Part shown: positions 43,719 to 52,219 of the stretch, piece after piece
How positions within the stretch are numbered: the stretch's first letter is position 1
How the letters are laid out: every line of letters starts with the position of its first letter
Source: OCS116 cluster bacterium AG-430-B22
GTDB taxonomy: Bacteria > Pseudomonadota > Alphaproteobacteria > MED-G09
Direction: 5' to 3'
Assembly (NCBI GenBank): GCA_003209955.1
Contig: QCOD01000006.1
Span: 17,399 to 81,398 of the forward strand
Length of the DNA stretch: 64,000 nt
Translations under genes and position numbers: made by a program
The notes under the pieces: model-generated
What the model was told of the DNA's origin: nothing
Seen by the model: the letters and a program-made list of their open reading frames with translations, nothing else
Database searches by the model: none

Positions 43719-44075
43719 ATGAGCAAAGGACCTGATGCCTACAGAACTATTGGTGAAGCTTCGAAAGAAGTTGGAGTTGAACCATATGTCTTAAGATTTT
43801 GGGAAACTAAGTTTTCTCAACTAAGGCCCGTTAAGAGATCTGGAGGAAGACGGTTTTATAGGCCTTCTGATATAGATAAACTTAGGGTTATTAAATCACT
43901 TTTATATGATAATGGCTTAACTATTAGGGGTGCAGTTGATCAACTTAAAAAGATTGATACTAGTGAGAACCTCACTAACAAAGAAATAATAGTTGAAACT
44001 AGTGACGGTAAAGACTCTTTAGATATCAAGCAACTAATTATTAATGAACTTATAGAAATTCGTTCGTCTCTTTAA
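43719..44075 (+). CDS. MerR family transcriptional regulator
   Basis: TIGEASKEVGVEPYVLRFWETKFSQLRPVKRSGGRRFYRPSD. Confidence 0.92.
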   Translation: MSKGPDAYRTIGEASKEVGVEPYVLRFWETKFSQLRPVKRSGGRRFYRPSDIDKLRVIKSLLYDNGLTIRGAVDQLKKIDTSENLTNKEIIVETSDGKDSLDIKQLIINELIEIRSSL

Positions 44076-44081
44076 AAACTT

Positions 44082-44158
44082 CGGAGCGTAGCGCAGCTCG
44101 GTAGCGCACTTGTCTGGGGGACAAGGGGTCGTGGGTTCAAATCCCGCCGCTCCGACCA
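44082..44158 (+). tRNA. tRNA-Pro (anticodon GGG), CCA encoded
   Basis: CGGAGCGTAGCGCAGCTCGGTAGCGCACTTGTCTGGGGGACAAGGGGTCGTGGGTTCAAATCCCGCCGCTCCGACCA. Confidence 0.96.
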
Positions 44159-44166
44159 AGTTGACA

Positions 44167-44655
44167 TTAATTTTTATTAATTATCTGCCAATTTTCAAGA
44201 GGTTGATAAGTGAAGATAGGTTCTTGTTTCTTTAGTAAGGCTATTAAGCCTGTAATCATATTATTTAAGGCCACACTTAAAGCTTCTGCGACATCATCTT
44301 CATTAAGTCTACTGTCTGATATTACTTTCCCTGACCATTTAATTTCAGAGTTACCATCATCAATAGGTATAATTTTTGCAATAACAACATAATCTTGCAT
44401 TCCAACTGGTTTTCCATCTGTTAATTTATAAGAAAAAGATAAATCTTTATCGCTATAGGCTACCAGTTCATGTTGAACATATCCTTGAGTAATTAAAGTA
44501 ATATCTCTAATTGCTCCTACACCTTTACCTTTAACGGAAATTGAACTTTCATTTCCACCCGGCACCCAATTAAGAACACGATCAAAATGTTTCATTTCAT
44601 TCCAAATTGTCTGAGAAGGTATATCTGTAATACGACTTACTTCAACTGTTTTCAT
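44167..44655 (-). CDS. SRPBCC/polyketide-cyclase-like protein (CoxG-like fold possible)
   Basis: MKTVEVSRITDIPSQTIWNEMKHFDRVLNWVPG. Confidence 0.7.
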   Translation of the reverse strand: MKTVEVSRITDIPSQTIWNEMKHFDRVLNWVPGGNESSISVKGKGVGAIRDITLITQGYVQHELVAYSDKDLSFSYKLTDGKPVGMQDYVVIAKIIPIDDGNSEIKWSGKVISDSRLNEDDVAEALSVALNNMITGLIALLKKQEPIFTYQPLENWQIINKN

Positions 44656-44702
44656 TTTATTCCTGTTATTTAACTATATTATATTTTTAATCTTTTTAAG
44701 AA

Positions 44703-45218
44703 TTAATTCTTTTTAGATCTTGATGAGATATAATCCATCAAAGCTAATAAAACACCTGAACCTACAAATACAATATGAATGATAATCATCCAAAAGATTT
44801 CATTTTCATTTTTTTTTCCTATGTCCATAAAAGTTTCAAGAAGATTAATTCCTGATATAGCAACTATAGAAGCTACCAGCTTTAACTTTAATTCGCTAAA
44901 ATCGACAGTTCCCATCCAATCAGGTTTATCTTCGCTTCCATCAGCTATACTTATCCTAGAGACAAAATTTTCATATCCTGAAAAGATAATCATAAGTGTT
45001 AGATTGGCAACCAAAGCTAAATCAATAATATGCAATATAAAAAGCATCATATCTTTAAGATCTGATGAACCTAGTATTGGAATAAAACTTACAAATTCTT
45101 CAAGAACTTTTAGAGTTATAAAAAAAAGTGAGATAGATAGAATTACATAAATGGGAGCAAGCAACCAACGACTTGCAAAAATAAATTTTTCAAGTGTATT
45201 TTCTAATATTTTATGCAC
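44703..45218 (-). CDS. YqhA/UPF0114 (TIGR00645) family membrane protein
   Basis: FASRWLLAPIYVILSISLFFITLKVLEEF; SGYENFVSRI; KPDWMGTVDFSELKLKLVASIVAISGINLLE. Confidence 0.88.
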   Translation of the reverse strand: MHKILENTLEKFIFASRWLLAPIYVILSISLFFITLKVLEEFVSFIPILGSSDLKDMMLFILHIIDLALVANLTLMIIFSGYENFVSRISIADGSEDKPDWMGTVDFSELKLKLVASIVAISGINLLETFMDIGKKNENEIFWMIIIHIVFVGSGVLLALMDYISSRSKKN

Positions 45219-45271
45219 ATCTATTATTTAATGTGATTCATAATTTTATTAAAAAATTATTTACTAATTTC

Positions 45272-45475
45272 TTAATACTTAAAGAACCTCAAAGAAATAT
45301 TATTTAGCCTAAAGTGATACCAAACTACAAATGCAATATTAAAAGGCAGAAGATAGCTAAATAAAGCATATTGGCCATTAATAATGGAAGCCAATGATAT
45401 ATAAAGAGTTAGAACACCAAGAATACATATGGCAAGTTTAGTTATCTCTATAAAAATTTTTTTCGTAAACATCAT
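45272..45475 (-). CDS. Small membrane protein of unknown function
   Basis: 67 aa, hydrophobic segments, upstream of the YqhA-like gene. Confidence 0.5.
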   Translation of the reverse strand: MMFTKKIFIEITKLAICILGVLTLYISLASIINGQYALFSYLLPFNIAFVVWYHFRLNNISLRFFKY

Positions 45476-45482
45476 AATTTAT

Positions 45483-45560
45483 TTATATGAAAAGTGGTTG
45501 AACAGCTATTATCACTGCTGAAAATAAAATTATCATCATTATGTTATTTAGAATTGACAT
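45483..45560 (-). CDS. 25-aa single-TM mini-protein
   Basis: MSILNNIMMIILFSAVIIAVQPLFI; strong SD AGGAG with 6-nt spacing; not in ORF track. Confidence 0.5.
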   Translation of the reverse strand: MSILNNIMMIILFSAVIIAVQPLFI

Positions 45561-45697
45561 TAATTACTCCTATAATTCTATTACTAATAATCAAAAAACA
45601 TGCCAAATTTTTAAAAATAAAAAAAAACATAAAAAAAGTGTTAATCTAAATTAATGGAATCACTTAGTTAAATTAATTAAATTTTAGGGAGTAAGTA

Positions 45698-46141
45698 ATG
45701 ATGCCAATAAATTCTTTTTTAAATAGATTGTTTTCTCCATTTTATAATCATGCACATTTTCTTTTAAGGATATCTTTAGGTATATCTTTTTTTTTACATG
45801 GTTATGGAAAATTTAAAATTATCGATGGATTTGCAAGTTTTCTAAGTTCTCAAGGAATTCTATATCCAAAACTTATGACATATTTAGTTGCTTGGGGAGA
45901 GATGCTTGCAGGTATAACTATAATTATTGGAGGATTATTAATTAAATCCCAGCCTGTTTTATCTAATTTATTAACAAGGCTATCTGGTGCAGGTGTAGTA
46001 GTAATTATGATAAGCGCTTTAATTATTGCTCATTCTGATTGGAGTATATTTATTGGAGAGAGAGGAAAAGTATTATTTGCTAGTGAACAATTATTTCTTC
46101 TTACTATAGGTTTATATTTCTTCATTAAAGGTAATGATTGA
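45698..46141 (+). CDS. DoxX family membrane protein
   Basis: LLRISLGISFFLHGYGKF...AWGEMLAGITIIIGG. Confidence 0.85.
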   Translation: MMPINSFLNRLFSPFYNHAHFLLRISLGISFFLHGYGKFKIIDGFASFLSSQGILYPKLMTYLVAWGEMLAGITIIIGGLLIKSQPVLSNLLTRLSGAGVVVIMISALIIAHSDWSIFIGERGKVLFASEQLFLLTIGLYFFIKGND

Positions 46142-46605
46142 TGATAGAAAAAATTATTAACAAAGATGAGGTTGTTTCATTTTTAGATTCTTGGAAGAGC
46201 GGGGTTGTTAACATTGGCCAAACATATACTGAGAATAATGATTTTGTTTCAGTAGCCAAAGATTTTATATCAAAACATTATAACTTTAGTGAGGGTGAGG
46301 TTTTATTTAAGCCAACATTTACAAAAGAGGTAATTTTTAGAAATAATAAAGAGGATGCTTTATCTTACTTCGTTAAGGGGAATATACCAGAAGATAAAGG
46401 TTTTGCCATTAAGCCTTGGAAAAAAATAGATCTATTAGATGTAAATATAATTATTGAAATTGGTTACTGTTTTTGTATGGGTGTTTTGGAGTTATTTCCA
46501 TTATCTAAGAATGAAAATACTAAAGTTGCCTTCACTTTTATGCTTGTAAAAAATACAAATGATAAACTTAAGATAAAGGTACATCATTCATCGCCAATAA
46601 TATAA
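46141..46605 (+). CDS. Hypothetical protein, possibly NTF2/SnoaL-like
   Basis: Translationally coupled to DoxX (ATGA); VLFKPTFTKEVIFRNNKEDALSYFVKGN; fold guessed only. Confidence 0.55.
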   Translation: MIEKIINKDEVVSFLDSWKSGVVNIGQTYTENNDFVSVAKDFISKHYNFSEGEVLFKPTFTKEVIFRNNKEDALSYFVKGNIPEDKGFAIKPWKKIDLLDVNIIIEIGYCFCMGVLELFPLSKNENTKVAFTFMLVKNTNDKLKIKVHHSSPII

Positions 46606-46606
46606 A

Positions 46607-46635
46607 AAAACCCGGCCTATAATAAGCCGGGTTTT
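46607..46635. terminator. Bidirectional intrinsic terminator between the DoxX operon and proteorhodopsin
   Basis: AAAACCCGGC-CTATAATAA-GCCGGGTTTT; A and T tracts flank a 10-bp stem. Confidence 0.9.
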
Positions 46636-46658
46636 AAAATATTATAAATATTATAAAT

Positions 46659-47363
46659 TTATGCGCTTGATCTTGAGCTTGAGTCAGAAACTGCTGCTGC
46701 CCAAATAGCTACACCAAATGCAATTTTATTTAAAAAGTCAGCAAGGTTATAAACAATGTTTAGCGTATTTGAATCTACACCACCACCCATATAGCCCAAG
46801 AAATACCCAATCGGATAAATTGCCCAACCAAATGTTACAATAAGTCTAATAGTAGAGAATGCCGCCTGACTTGCTGCATTACCACTTCCAGCGTTAGCTT
46901 TAGAAGCTTCGCCTAGGAAAATTTCATAAATAATGTATGCCCATGCAAAAACACCTATTACGAAACCTGTTGTAGCATTAATTAAGCCTAATTCTCCAAG
47001 ATATCCAAAAACTAACATGACTAAAGATGCTATTAAAAGCTTCCAAAATAATGCTGCTCTTACAACTGCAACTGCAGCTACAATTAAGTAAAATTCAACA
47101 ATTTGAAGAGGTACTGTTATTACCCAATCAATATATCTATAAACTGTTGGTGATTCACCAGTTGATATCCACACGCCTCGCATATATAGATAATGCCAAA
47201 ATGCAACACCAGTAACCAAACCAGCGACGCTAAGAGATGTTTTCCATTTATCAGAAACTCTATCTCTTTCAACAAAGAAAAAAACAGTTGCTGCAAGCAT
47301 ACCTGCTGCAACTATCCAAAATGTAATTCCAACATAGTCGTTGGCTGCTAATATATCATTCAT
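46659..47363 (-). CDS. Proteorhodopsin (blue-tuned type, Gln at position 105)
   Basis: RYIDWVITVPLQIVEFYLI (D97, Q105, E108 in GPR numbering), WHYLYMRG (H75), LADFLNKIAFG (Schiff-base Lys). Confidence 0.97.
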   Translation of the reverse strand: MNDILAANDYVGITFWIVAAGMLAATVFFFVERDRVSDKWKTSLSVAGLVTGVAFWHYLYMRGVWISTGESPTVYRYIDWVITVPLQIVEFYLIVAAVAVVRAALFWKLLIASLVMLVFGYLGELGLINATTGFVIGVFAWAYIIYEIFLGEASKANAGSGNAASQAAFSTIRLIVTFGWAIYPIGYFLGYMGGGVDSNTLNIVYNLADFLNKIAFGVAIWAAAVSDSSSRSSA

Positions 47364-47462
47364 ATTAAGCCCTCCTTATGTATGCATATTTAAAAAATTT
47401 TATTTTAATTAAAAATTAATTTTATTAATATTTTATAATATAATTATTATTAAAATAAATAA

Positions 47463-47558
47463 TTAATTATTCAAAATTTTATAAATAAAATAAAGGGGCA
47501 CTAGGATAAATAATACTACTAATGCAATATAGGTAATTATATCGGATAACTTGTTCAT
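47463..47558 (-). CDS. 31-aa single-TM mini-protein
   Basis: MNKLSDIITYIALVVLFILVPLYFIYKILNN; between proteorhodopsin and PQQ dehydrogenase; not in ORF track. Confidence 0.45.
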   Translation of the reverse strand: MNKLSDIITYIALVVLFILVPLYFIYKILNN

Positions 47559-47619
47559 TCTTATTTTTCTTATTATTAAGAAAATATTATCTCATAAAAA
47601 AATATTGTCCATTATTAGA

Positions 47620-49692
47620 TTAATCTAATTCGAAAACATAAATCGTGTTACCACCTTCTGGCTGATAAATATCAGGACTTATATTTGATGTTAGTGCTCT
47701 AAAAACACCCATGCCAGTTGTTACTGCAATGTATTGTTTATTATTAATTCCATAACTAATTGGATAACCATGCACTGCTGAGTTTAGAGTTGTTTCCCAT
47801 AATAAATCACCATTTCTAGTATCAAATGCCTTAAACTTTCTATCTAAATCTCCAATAAATGTTATTCCAGATTTTGTTGTTAAGGCCGAGGTTAAGAACA
47901 TAGCTTCTTGTTCATGTGACCATAATTCATCCAAATTTTGGGAATTGATAGCTATAATTTTACCAGGTTTTTTGTTTGGCATTTTATATGTTTTTGAATC
48001 TCCTCCATAACCTCCGCCACCTTCGGACATGTCCACTTTTCTACCTATCATATCTGAACAAAGCTGGTGTAAAGGGATTATGATTATTTTAGAGATATTA
48101 TCATATGAAGCTGATTGCCAGTTATGACCTCCATATATACCTGGACAAGCTGAAAATGCCTTTCCAATTTCAGAATTTATAATATCTTCACGGTATTTCA
48201 CTCTTCCATATTTTTTATCAACATTGCTATATATATCCTGGTTCATAGTATCTTTTAGTTTAACAAATGTTCCGCTTTCTCTATTCAATTTCCAAACAAT
48301 CCCATCTTTACCTATTGTGATAAGATATTTTTTTTCATATTCATCAATAAGTATTCTTTCAAATCCAACCTCCATATCAATAGTTTCACCAGGTATATGT
48401 TGAAAATACCAAACAATTTCTCCAGTTTTTGGCTTTATTGCTAATGTTGAATTTGTATATAAAGCTGCCTCATTAGGAGTCATTCCTCTACTCGCAGCAA
48501 CCCATGGTTTTGCTTGTGAGGTTCCAATATAGAATAGGTTTAAAACTGGATCATAGCTACCAGCTATCCACATATCTGATCCTGATCTATAAAGTTGAGG
48601 TGTATCACCCCAGCTTTCACTATTGGGGTCATCTGGTAAGGCAATAGTTGACGTTCTCCATATTTCCTCTCCTGTTTCTGGGTCATGTCCAGTTATAAAG
48701 CAACCATCTTTTATATATCTTTCGCAACCATTAATTCCTGATATAACTATTCCATCAGCAATAATTGGACCGCTGGTATGCGTATAGCCATCTTCATAAT
48801 TAGCTTTTTTAGTTTTCCATATTAATTTTCCAGTCACAGCATCTAATGCAATTAAATGAGCATCATAAGTAGCTAAAAAGATTTTATTTTGAAAAATAGC
48901 TATATTTCTGGTAGGGCCACCTAATGTTTTAGAGCCTTTTTTATAATTATATTTATATTCCCAAATCAACTCCCCGTTTTTAGCATTGATAGCCTGTATT
49001 ATATTATCAGGATGCGTTAAAAACATAATGCCATCATAAACCAAAGGTGTTCCTTGATTACTTCCTTCAGACATTGTTAATGACCATGATAACTTTAAAT
49101 TGCTAATATTTTTTTTATTAATTTGAGTAAGTGGAGTAAATCCATGAGATAATGGACTTCTTCGCCATGATGTCCAGTCATTAGGGTCAGGATAATTTAC
49201 GGCATCAATTGATAAATTATTATAATTTTTTAATTTTTTATTCTCGAATAATGATTTTCTATCTTCAGGCCTATCAATTGTACTTGGATCACTGAAAGAA
49301 ACCCATTCTTCTTCATCAGAAGTATCGACAATATTTGTTAGGTTAATATCTTTTATATTATTTTTATCTAATATATATGAAAGAATCTCCAAGTAATCAC
49401 TATTGCTAATTTTATGATTATTACCGGGCGGCATTGTATTAGCTATAACTGAAAAAAGTAATTCAAATTTATTTTGCCATTTTTCTATAAAAATTTTTCC
49501 TATTAATTCGTTACCATGTGAAGAACCTCTTAAGGATAATGAATGGCATTCTGCACAATTTTCTGCATATAAAATTTCTCCATTTTTTTTATTGTTTTTT
49601 TCAGCTAACACTAACAAAGGTGTAAAAATAAAAGACAAACATGTTAAAAAAATAAAAAAGAATTTCTTTTTAGATCTATTCATAACAAACAA
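47620..49692 (-). CDS. PQQ-dependent dehydrogenase with N-terminal cytochrome c domain
   Basis: Signal peptide; heme site CAECHS, MPPGN; beta-propeller W-motifs (TGKLIWKTK, TGEEIWRTS, TGEIVWYFQ, NGDLLWETT). Confidence 0.88.
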   Translation of the reverse strand: MFVMNRSKKKFFFIFLTCLSFIFTPLLVLAEKNNKKNGEILYAENCAECHSLSLRGSSHGNELIGKIFIEKWQNKFELLFSVIANTMPPGNNHKISNSDYLEILSYILDKNNIKDINLTNIVDTSDEEEWVSFSDPSTIDRPEDRKSLFENKKLKNYNNLSIDAVNYPDPNDWTSWRRSPLSHGFTPLTQINKKNISNLKLSWSLTMSEGSNQGTPLVYDGIMFLTHPDNIIQAINAKNGELIWEYKYNYKKGSKTLGGPTRNIAIFQNKIFLATYDAHLIALDAVTGKLIWKTKKANYEDGYTHTSGPIIADGIVISGINGCERYIKDGCFITGHDPETGEEIWRTSTIALPDDPNSESWGDTPQLYRSGSDMWIAGSYDPVLNLFYIGTSQAKPWVAASRGMTPNEAALYTNSTLAIKPKTGEIVWYFQHIPGETIDMEVGFERILIDEYEKKYLITIGKDGIVWKLNRESGTFVKLKDTMNQDIYSNVDKKYGRVKYREDIINSEIGKAFSACPGIYGGHNWQSASYDNISKIIIIPLHQLCSDMIGRKVDMSEGGGGYGGDSKTYKMPNKKPGKIIAINSQNLDELWSHEQEAMFLTSALTTKSGITFIGDLDRKFKAFDTRNGDLLWETTLNSAVHGYPISYGINNKQYIAVTTGMGVFRALTSNISPDIYQPEGGNTIYVFELD

Positions 49693-49737
49693 TATAATTT
49701 ATAAAATCAAAAACCACTATTTTTATATAGGTTACAA

Positions 49738-49818
49738 ATGATAGCAATTATAGCAATATCAATTTTTATTCTGATTATTTTTCTTTTAAATAAGATAACT
49801 TTTGGAAGATTTGATTAA
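49738..49818 (+). CDS. 26-aa single-TM mini-protein ending ITFGRFD
   Basis: MIAIIAISIFILIIFLLNKITFGRFD; between divergent/convergent neighbours; not in ORF track. Confidence 0.4.
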   Translation: MIAIIAISIFILIIFLLNKITFGRFD

Positions 49819-50024
49819 TTTTCTCTTTGCATCCAAGAAATTATTGGCAATACAGGAACCACCCAAATTAAACCAGCTATAAGATAAAATAAGAAAACCA
49901 TAAAACCATTTAGATTAGGCAATAGTATTTCAGCTAAAACGGCTACAATACCAATAAAGAAAATCAACCATATAGGTATAATAATTGTTCCAATTAATTT
50001 TTTTATTCTATTGTTAATCTTCAT
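49815..50024 (-). CDS. DUF2842-like small membrane protein
   Basis: RIKKLIGTIIIPIWLIFFIGIVAVLAEILLPN...LFYLIAGLIWVVPVLPIISWM. Confidence 0.7.
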   Translation of the reverse strand: MKINNRIKKLIGTIIIPIWLIFFIGIVAVLAEILLPNLNGFMVFLFYLIAGLIWVVPVLPIISWMQREN

Positions 50025-50067
50025 AACCATACCTATATACATATGTGAACAACTTAGATGATTTACT

Positions 50068-51090
50068 TTGATAGCTTTTACAATAAATAAAGAAAACAAA
50101 CCATTAATTATTTGGGTATCTTCATTAATATTAATGTTATTCACTCTTGTTTTGGTTGGAGGGGCAACAAGAGTTACTGACTCTGGTTTATCAATAACAG
50201 AGTGGGAGCTAGTAATAGGTGTATTTCCACCTCTATCGTTAGAATCCTGGATTTTCGAATTCGAGAAATATAAAAAAATCCCTGAATATACTCTCGTTAA
50301 CTATCAAATGAGTTTGTCTGAGTTTAAGGTTATTTATTTATGGGAATGGGGCCATCGTTTCCTAGCTAGAATTGTTGGATTAATTGCTTTGTTACCTTTT
50401 GTTTATTTTTTAATTTCAAAAAAACTATCAAAATCACAAGTAAAAAAATCATTATTAATCATTATATTGTTAGGTATCCAAGGATATATTGGTTGGTATA
50501 TGGTTCAAAGCGGACTAACTGAAAGAGTTGATGTCAGTCAATACAGATTGGCAACACATTTAACCATGGCTTTTATTATAATTTATGTCAGTTTTATGTT
50601 GCTATTCGATATGTTGAATTTAAAAGGAAATTTTTCTTCACCTTTTTCTAAATTGTGGTCTACTTTTTTTGTAAGTCTTATTTTTTTACAAATATTTCTT
50701 GGAGGAATAGTCTCTGGGCTTGATGGAGGTTTGATTTACCCAACATGGCCATTAATGGGTAACACATTTTTACCTTTGGACTACTGGAGTTTAGATTTAG
50801 GTTATTTGAATTTTTTTGAAAATAGATCTAACATTCAATTCAATCACAGAACTTTGGCTTATTTAATATTATTTTTATCTTTAATTAATATTTATATATT
50901 TAAGAAAAATAGAGATCTTTTTAAGATTTCTAATCTTTTACTAATAATTGTTCTTGTACAGATCTTTTTTGGTGTAGTTTCAATTTTATTTTATATGCCC
51001 TGGGAAACTGCATTATTGCATCAATTTTTTGCTCTAATTTTATTCTCTGTTTCAATATTTTATCGATCAATTATCTTTCGAAGTAAATAA
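50068..51090 (+). CDS. ctaA: Heme A synthase (COX15/CtaA)
   Basis: VLVGGATRVTDSGLSITEWELVIGVFPPL; HRFLARIVGL; QIFLGGIVSGLDGGLIYPTWPLMG. Confidence 0.94.
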   Translation: MIAFTINKENKPLIIWVSSLILMLFTLVLVGGATRVTDSGLSITEWELVIGVFPPLSLESWIFEFEKYKKIPEYTLVNYQMSLSEFKVIYLWEWGHRFLARIVGLIALLPFVYFLISKKLSKSQVKKSLLIIILLGIQGYIGWYMVQSGLTERVDVSQYRLATHLTMAFIIIYVSFMLLFDMLNLKGNFSSPFSKLWSTFFVSLIFLQIFLGGIVSGLDGGLIYPTWPLMGNTFLPLDYWSLDLGYLNFFENRSNIQFNHRTLAYLILFLSLINIYIFKKNRDLFKISNLLLIIVLVQIFFGVVSILFYMPWETALLHQFFALILFSVSIFYRSIIFRSK

Positions 51091-51188
51091 TTACTTCAAA
51101 ATAAACTATTGTTTTTATTTAATTAAATTATAAGTATTGACATAAATTAACTATTCTTTAAAAGAACTTTAAATTTGGATTTATAGCT

Positions 51189-51650
51189 ATGAAAACAATT
51201 TCTACAAAACAAAGTGAAGTTGAGAAAAAGTGGATACTTATTGATGCAACTGATGTTGTTGTAGGTAGAGTGGCTTCTTTTATCGCTAATAGGCTTAGAG
51301 GTAAACATTTAGCCTCTTTTACACCACATGTTGATGATGGCGATCATGTAGTAGTTATAAATGCTGAAAAGATACATTTTACTGGTAATAAATTAACAGA
51401 TAAAAAATACTATAAACACACAGGCTATCCAGGCGGAATTAAAATGCAAACTCCTGAAAATATCCTTGCTAGCAAATTTCCTGACAGAATATTAAAGAAA
51501 GCTGTTGAGAGAATGATGCCTTCAGGACCTTTAGCAAACAAACAAATAAGAAATTTGAAGATTTATTGTGGTACTGAGCATCCTCATGAATCTCAAAAAC
51601 CTGAATTAATAGATTTTAGATCTATGAATGTGAAAAATGGAAAAAGATAA
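51189..51650 (+). CDS. rplM: 50S ribosomal protein L13
   Basis: [27 protein letters not shown]. Confidence 0.98.
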   Translation: MKTISTKQSEVEKKWILIDATDVVVGRVASFIANRLRGKHLASFTPHVDDGDHVVVINAEKIHFTGNKLTDKKYYKHTGYPGGIKMQTPENILASKFPDRILKKAVERMMPSGPLANKQIRNLKIYCGTEHPHESQKPELIDFRSMNVKNGKR

Positions 51651-52142
51651 ATGGAAGAACAAGAAAATACAGAAGAAATAAAAAGTTTTGAAGATTTATC
51701 AAAAACTGAAAAAAATGAAAATGATATGATACTTCCTGAAAAAGAAGTTGATGATTTTGGTAGATCTTATGCTACAGGGAAAAGAAAAGATGCTGTAGCT
51801 AGGGTTTGGCTTAAACAAGGGCCAGGTAATATAACAATTAATGGAAAATCATCTGATGATTATTTTGCAAGACCTGTTTTAAGGATGTTAATTAACCAAC
51901 CACTTATTGCCTCAGAAAGAAAAGAACAATTTGATGTTGTTTGTTCTGTAACAGGTGGAGGGCTCTCCGGACAAGCCGGCGCTGTTAGGCATGGTATTTC
52001 TAAAGCTTTAGTACTATTTGAGCCAGAATTGAAGAAAATTTTGAAATCTGGTGGTTTCTTAACACGTGATTCAAGAGTTGTTGAAAGAAAGAAATACGGA
52101 AGACGTAAGGCAAGACGTAGTTTCCAATTCTCAAAGCGTTAA
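51651..52142 (+). CDS. rpsI: 30S ribosomal protein S9 with acidic N-terminal extension
   Basis: [41 protein letters not shown]. Confidence 0.98.
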   Translation: MEEQENTEEIKSFEDLSKTEKNENDMILPEKEVDDFGRSYATGKRKDAVARVWLKQGPGNITINGKSSDDYFARPVLRMLINQPLIASERKEQFDVVCSVTGGGLSGQAGAVRHGISKALVLFEPELKKILKSGGFLTRDSRVVERKKYGRRKARRSFQFSKR

Positions 52143-52165
52143 TAATTTTATCTATAAAAAATATG

Positions 52166-52192
52166 AGCGCTTTTTTAAGCGCTCTTTTTTTA
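52166..52192 (+). terminator. Intrinsic terminator after rpsI
   Basis: GAGCGCTT-TTTT-AAGCGCTC followed by T-tract. Confidence 0.92.
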
Positions 52193-52219
52193 TGTAGTAA
52201 AAAGTTATAAGGTATAAAA

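Noticed and set aside
44779-45150. 123-aa plus-strand ORF opposite the YqhA-like gene
   Set aside because: Antisense shadow; the minus-strand product matches a known family.
47027-47311. Short ORFs antisense or alternate frame within proteorhodopsin
   Set aside because: Low-complexity (LQLQLQLQ) shadow ORFs inside a confident gene.
51137-51160. TTGACA-based promoter upstream of rplM
   Set aside because: Good -35 box, but no convincing -10 at 16-18 nt; not listed as a feature.
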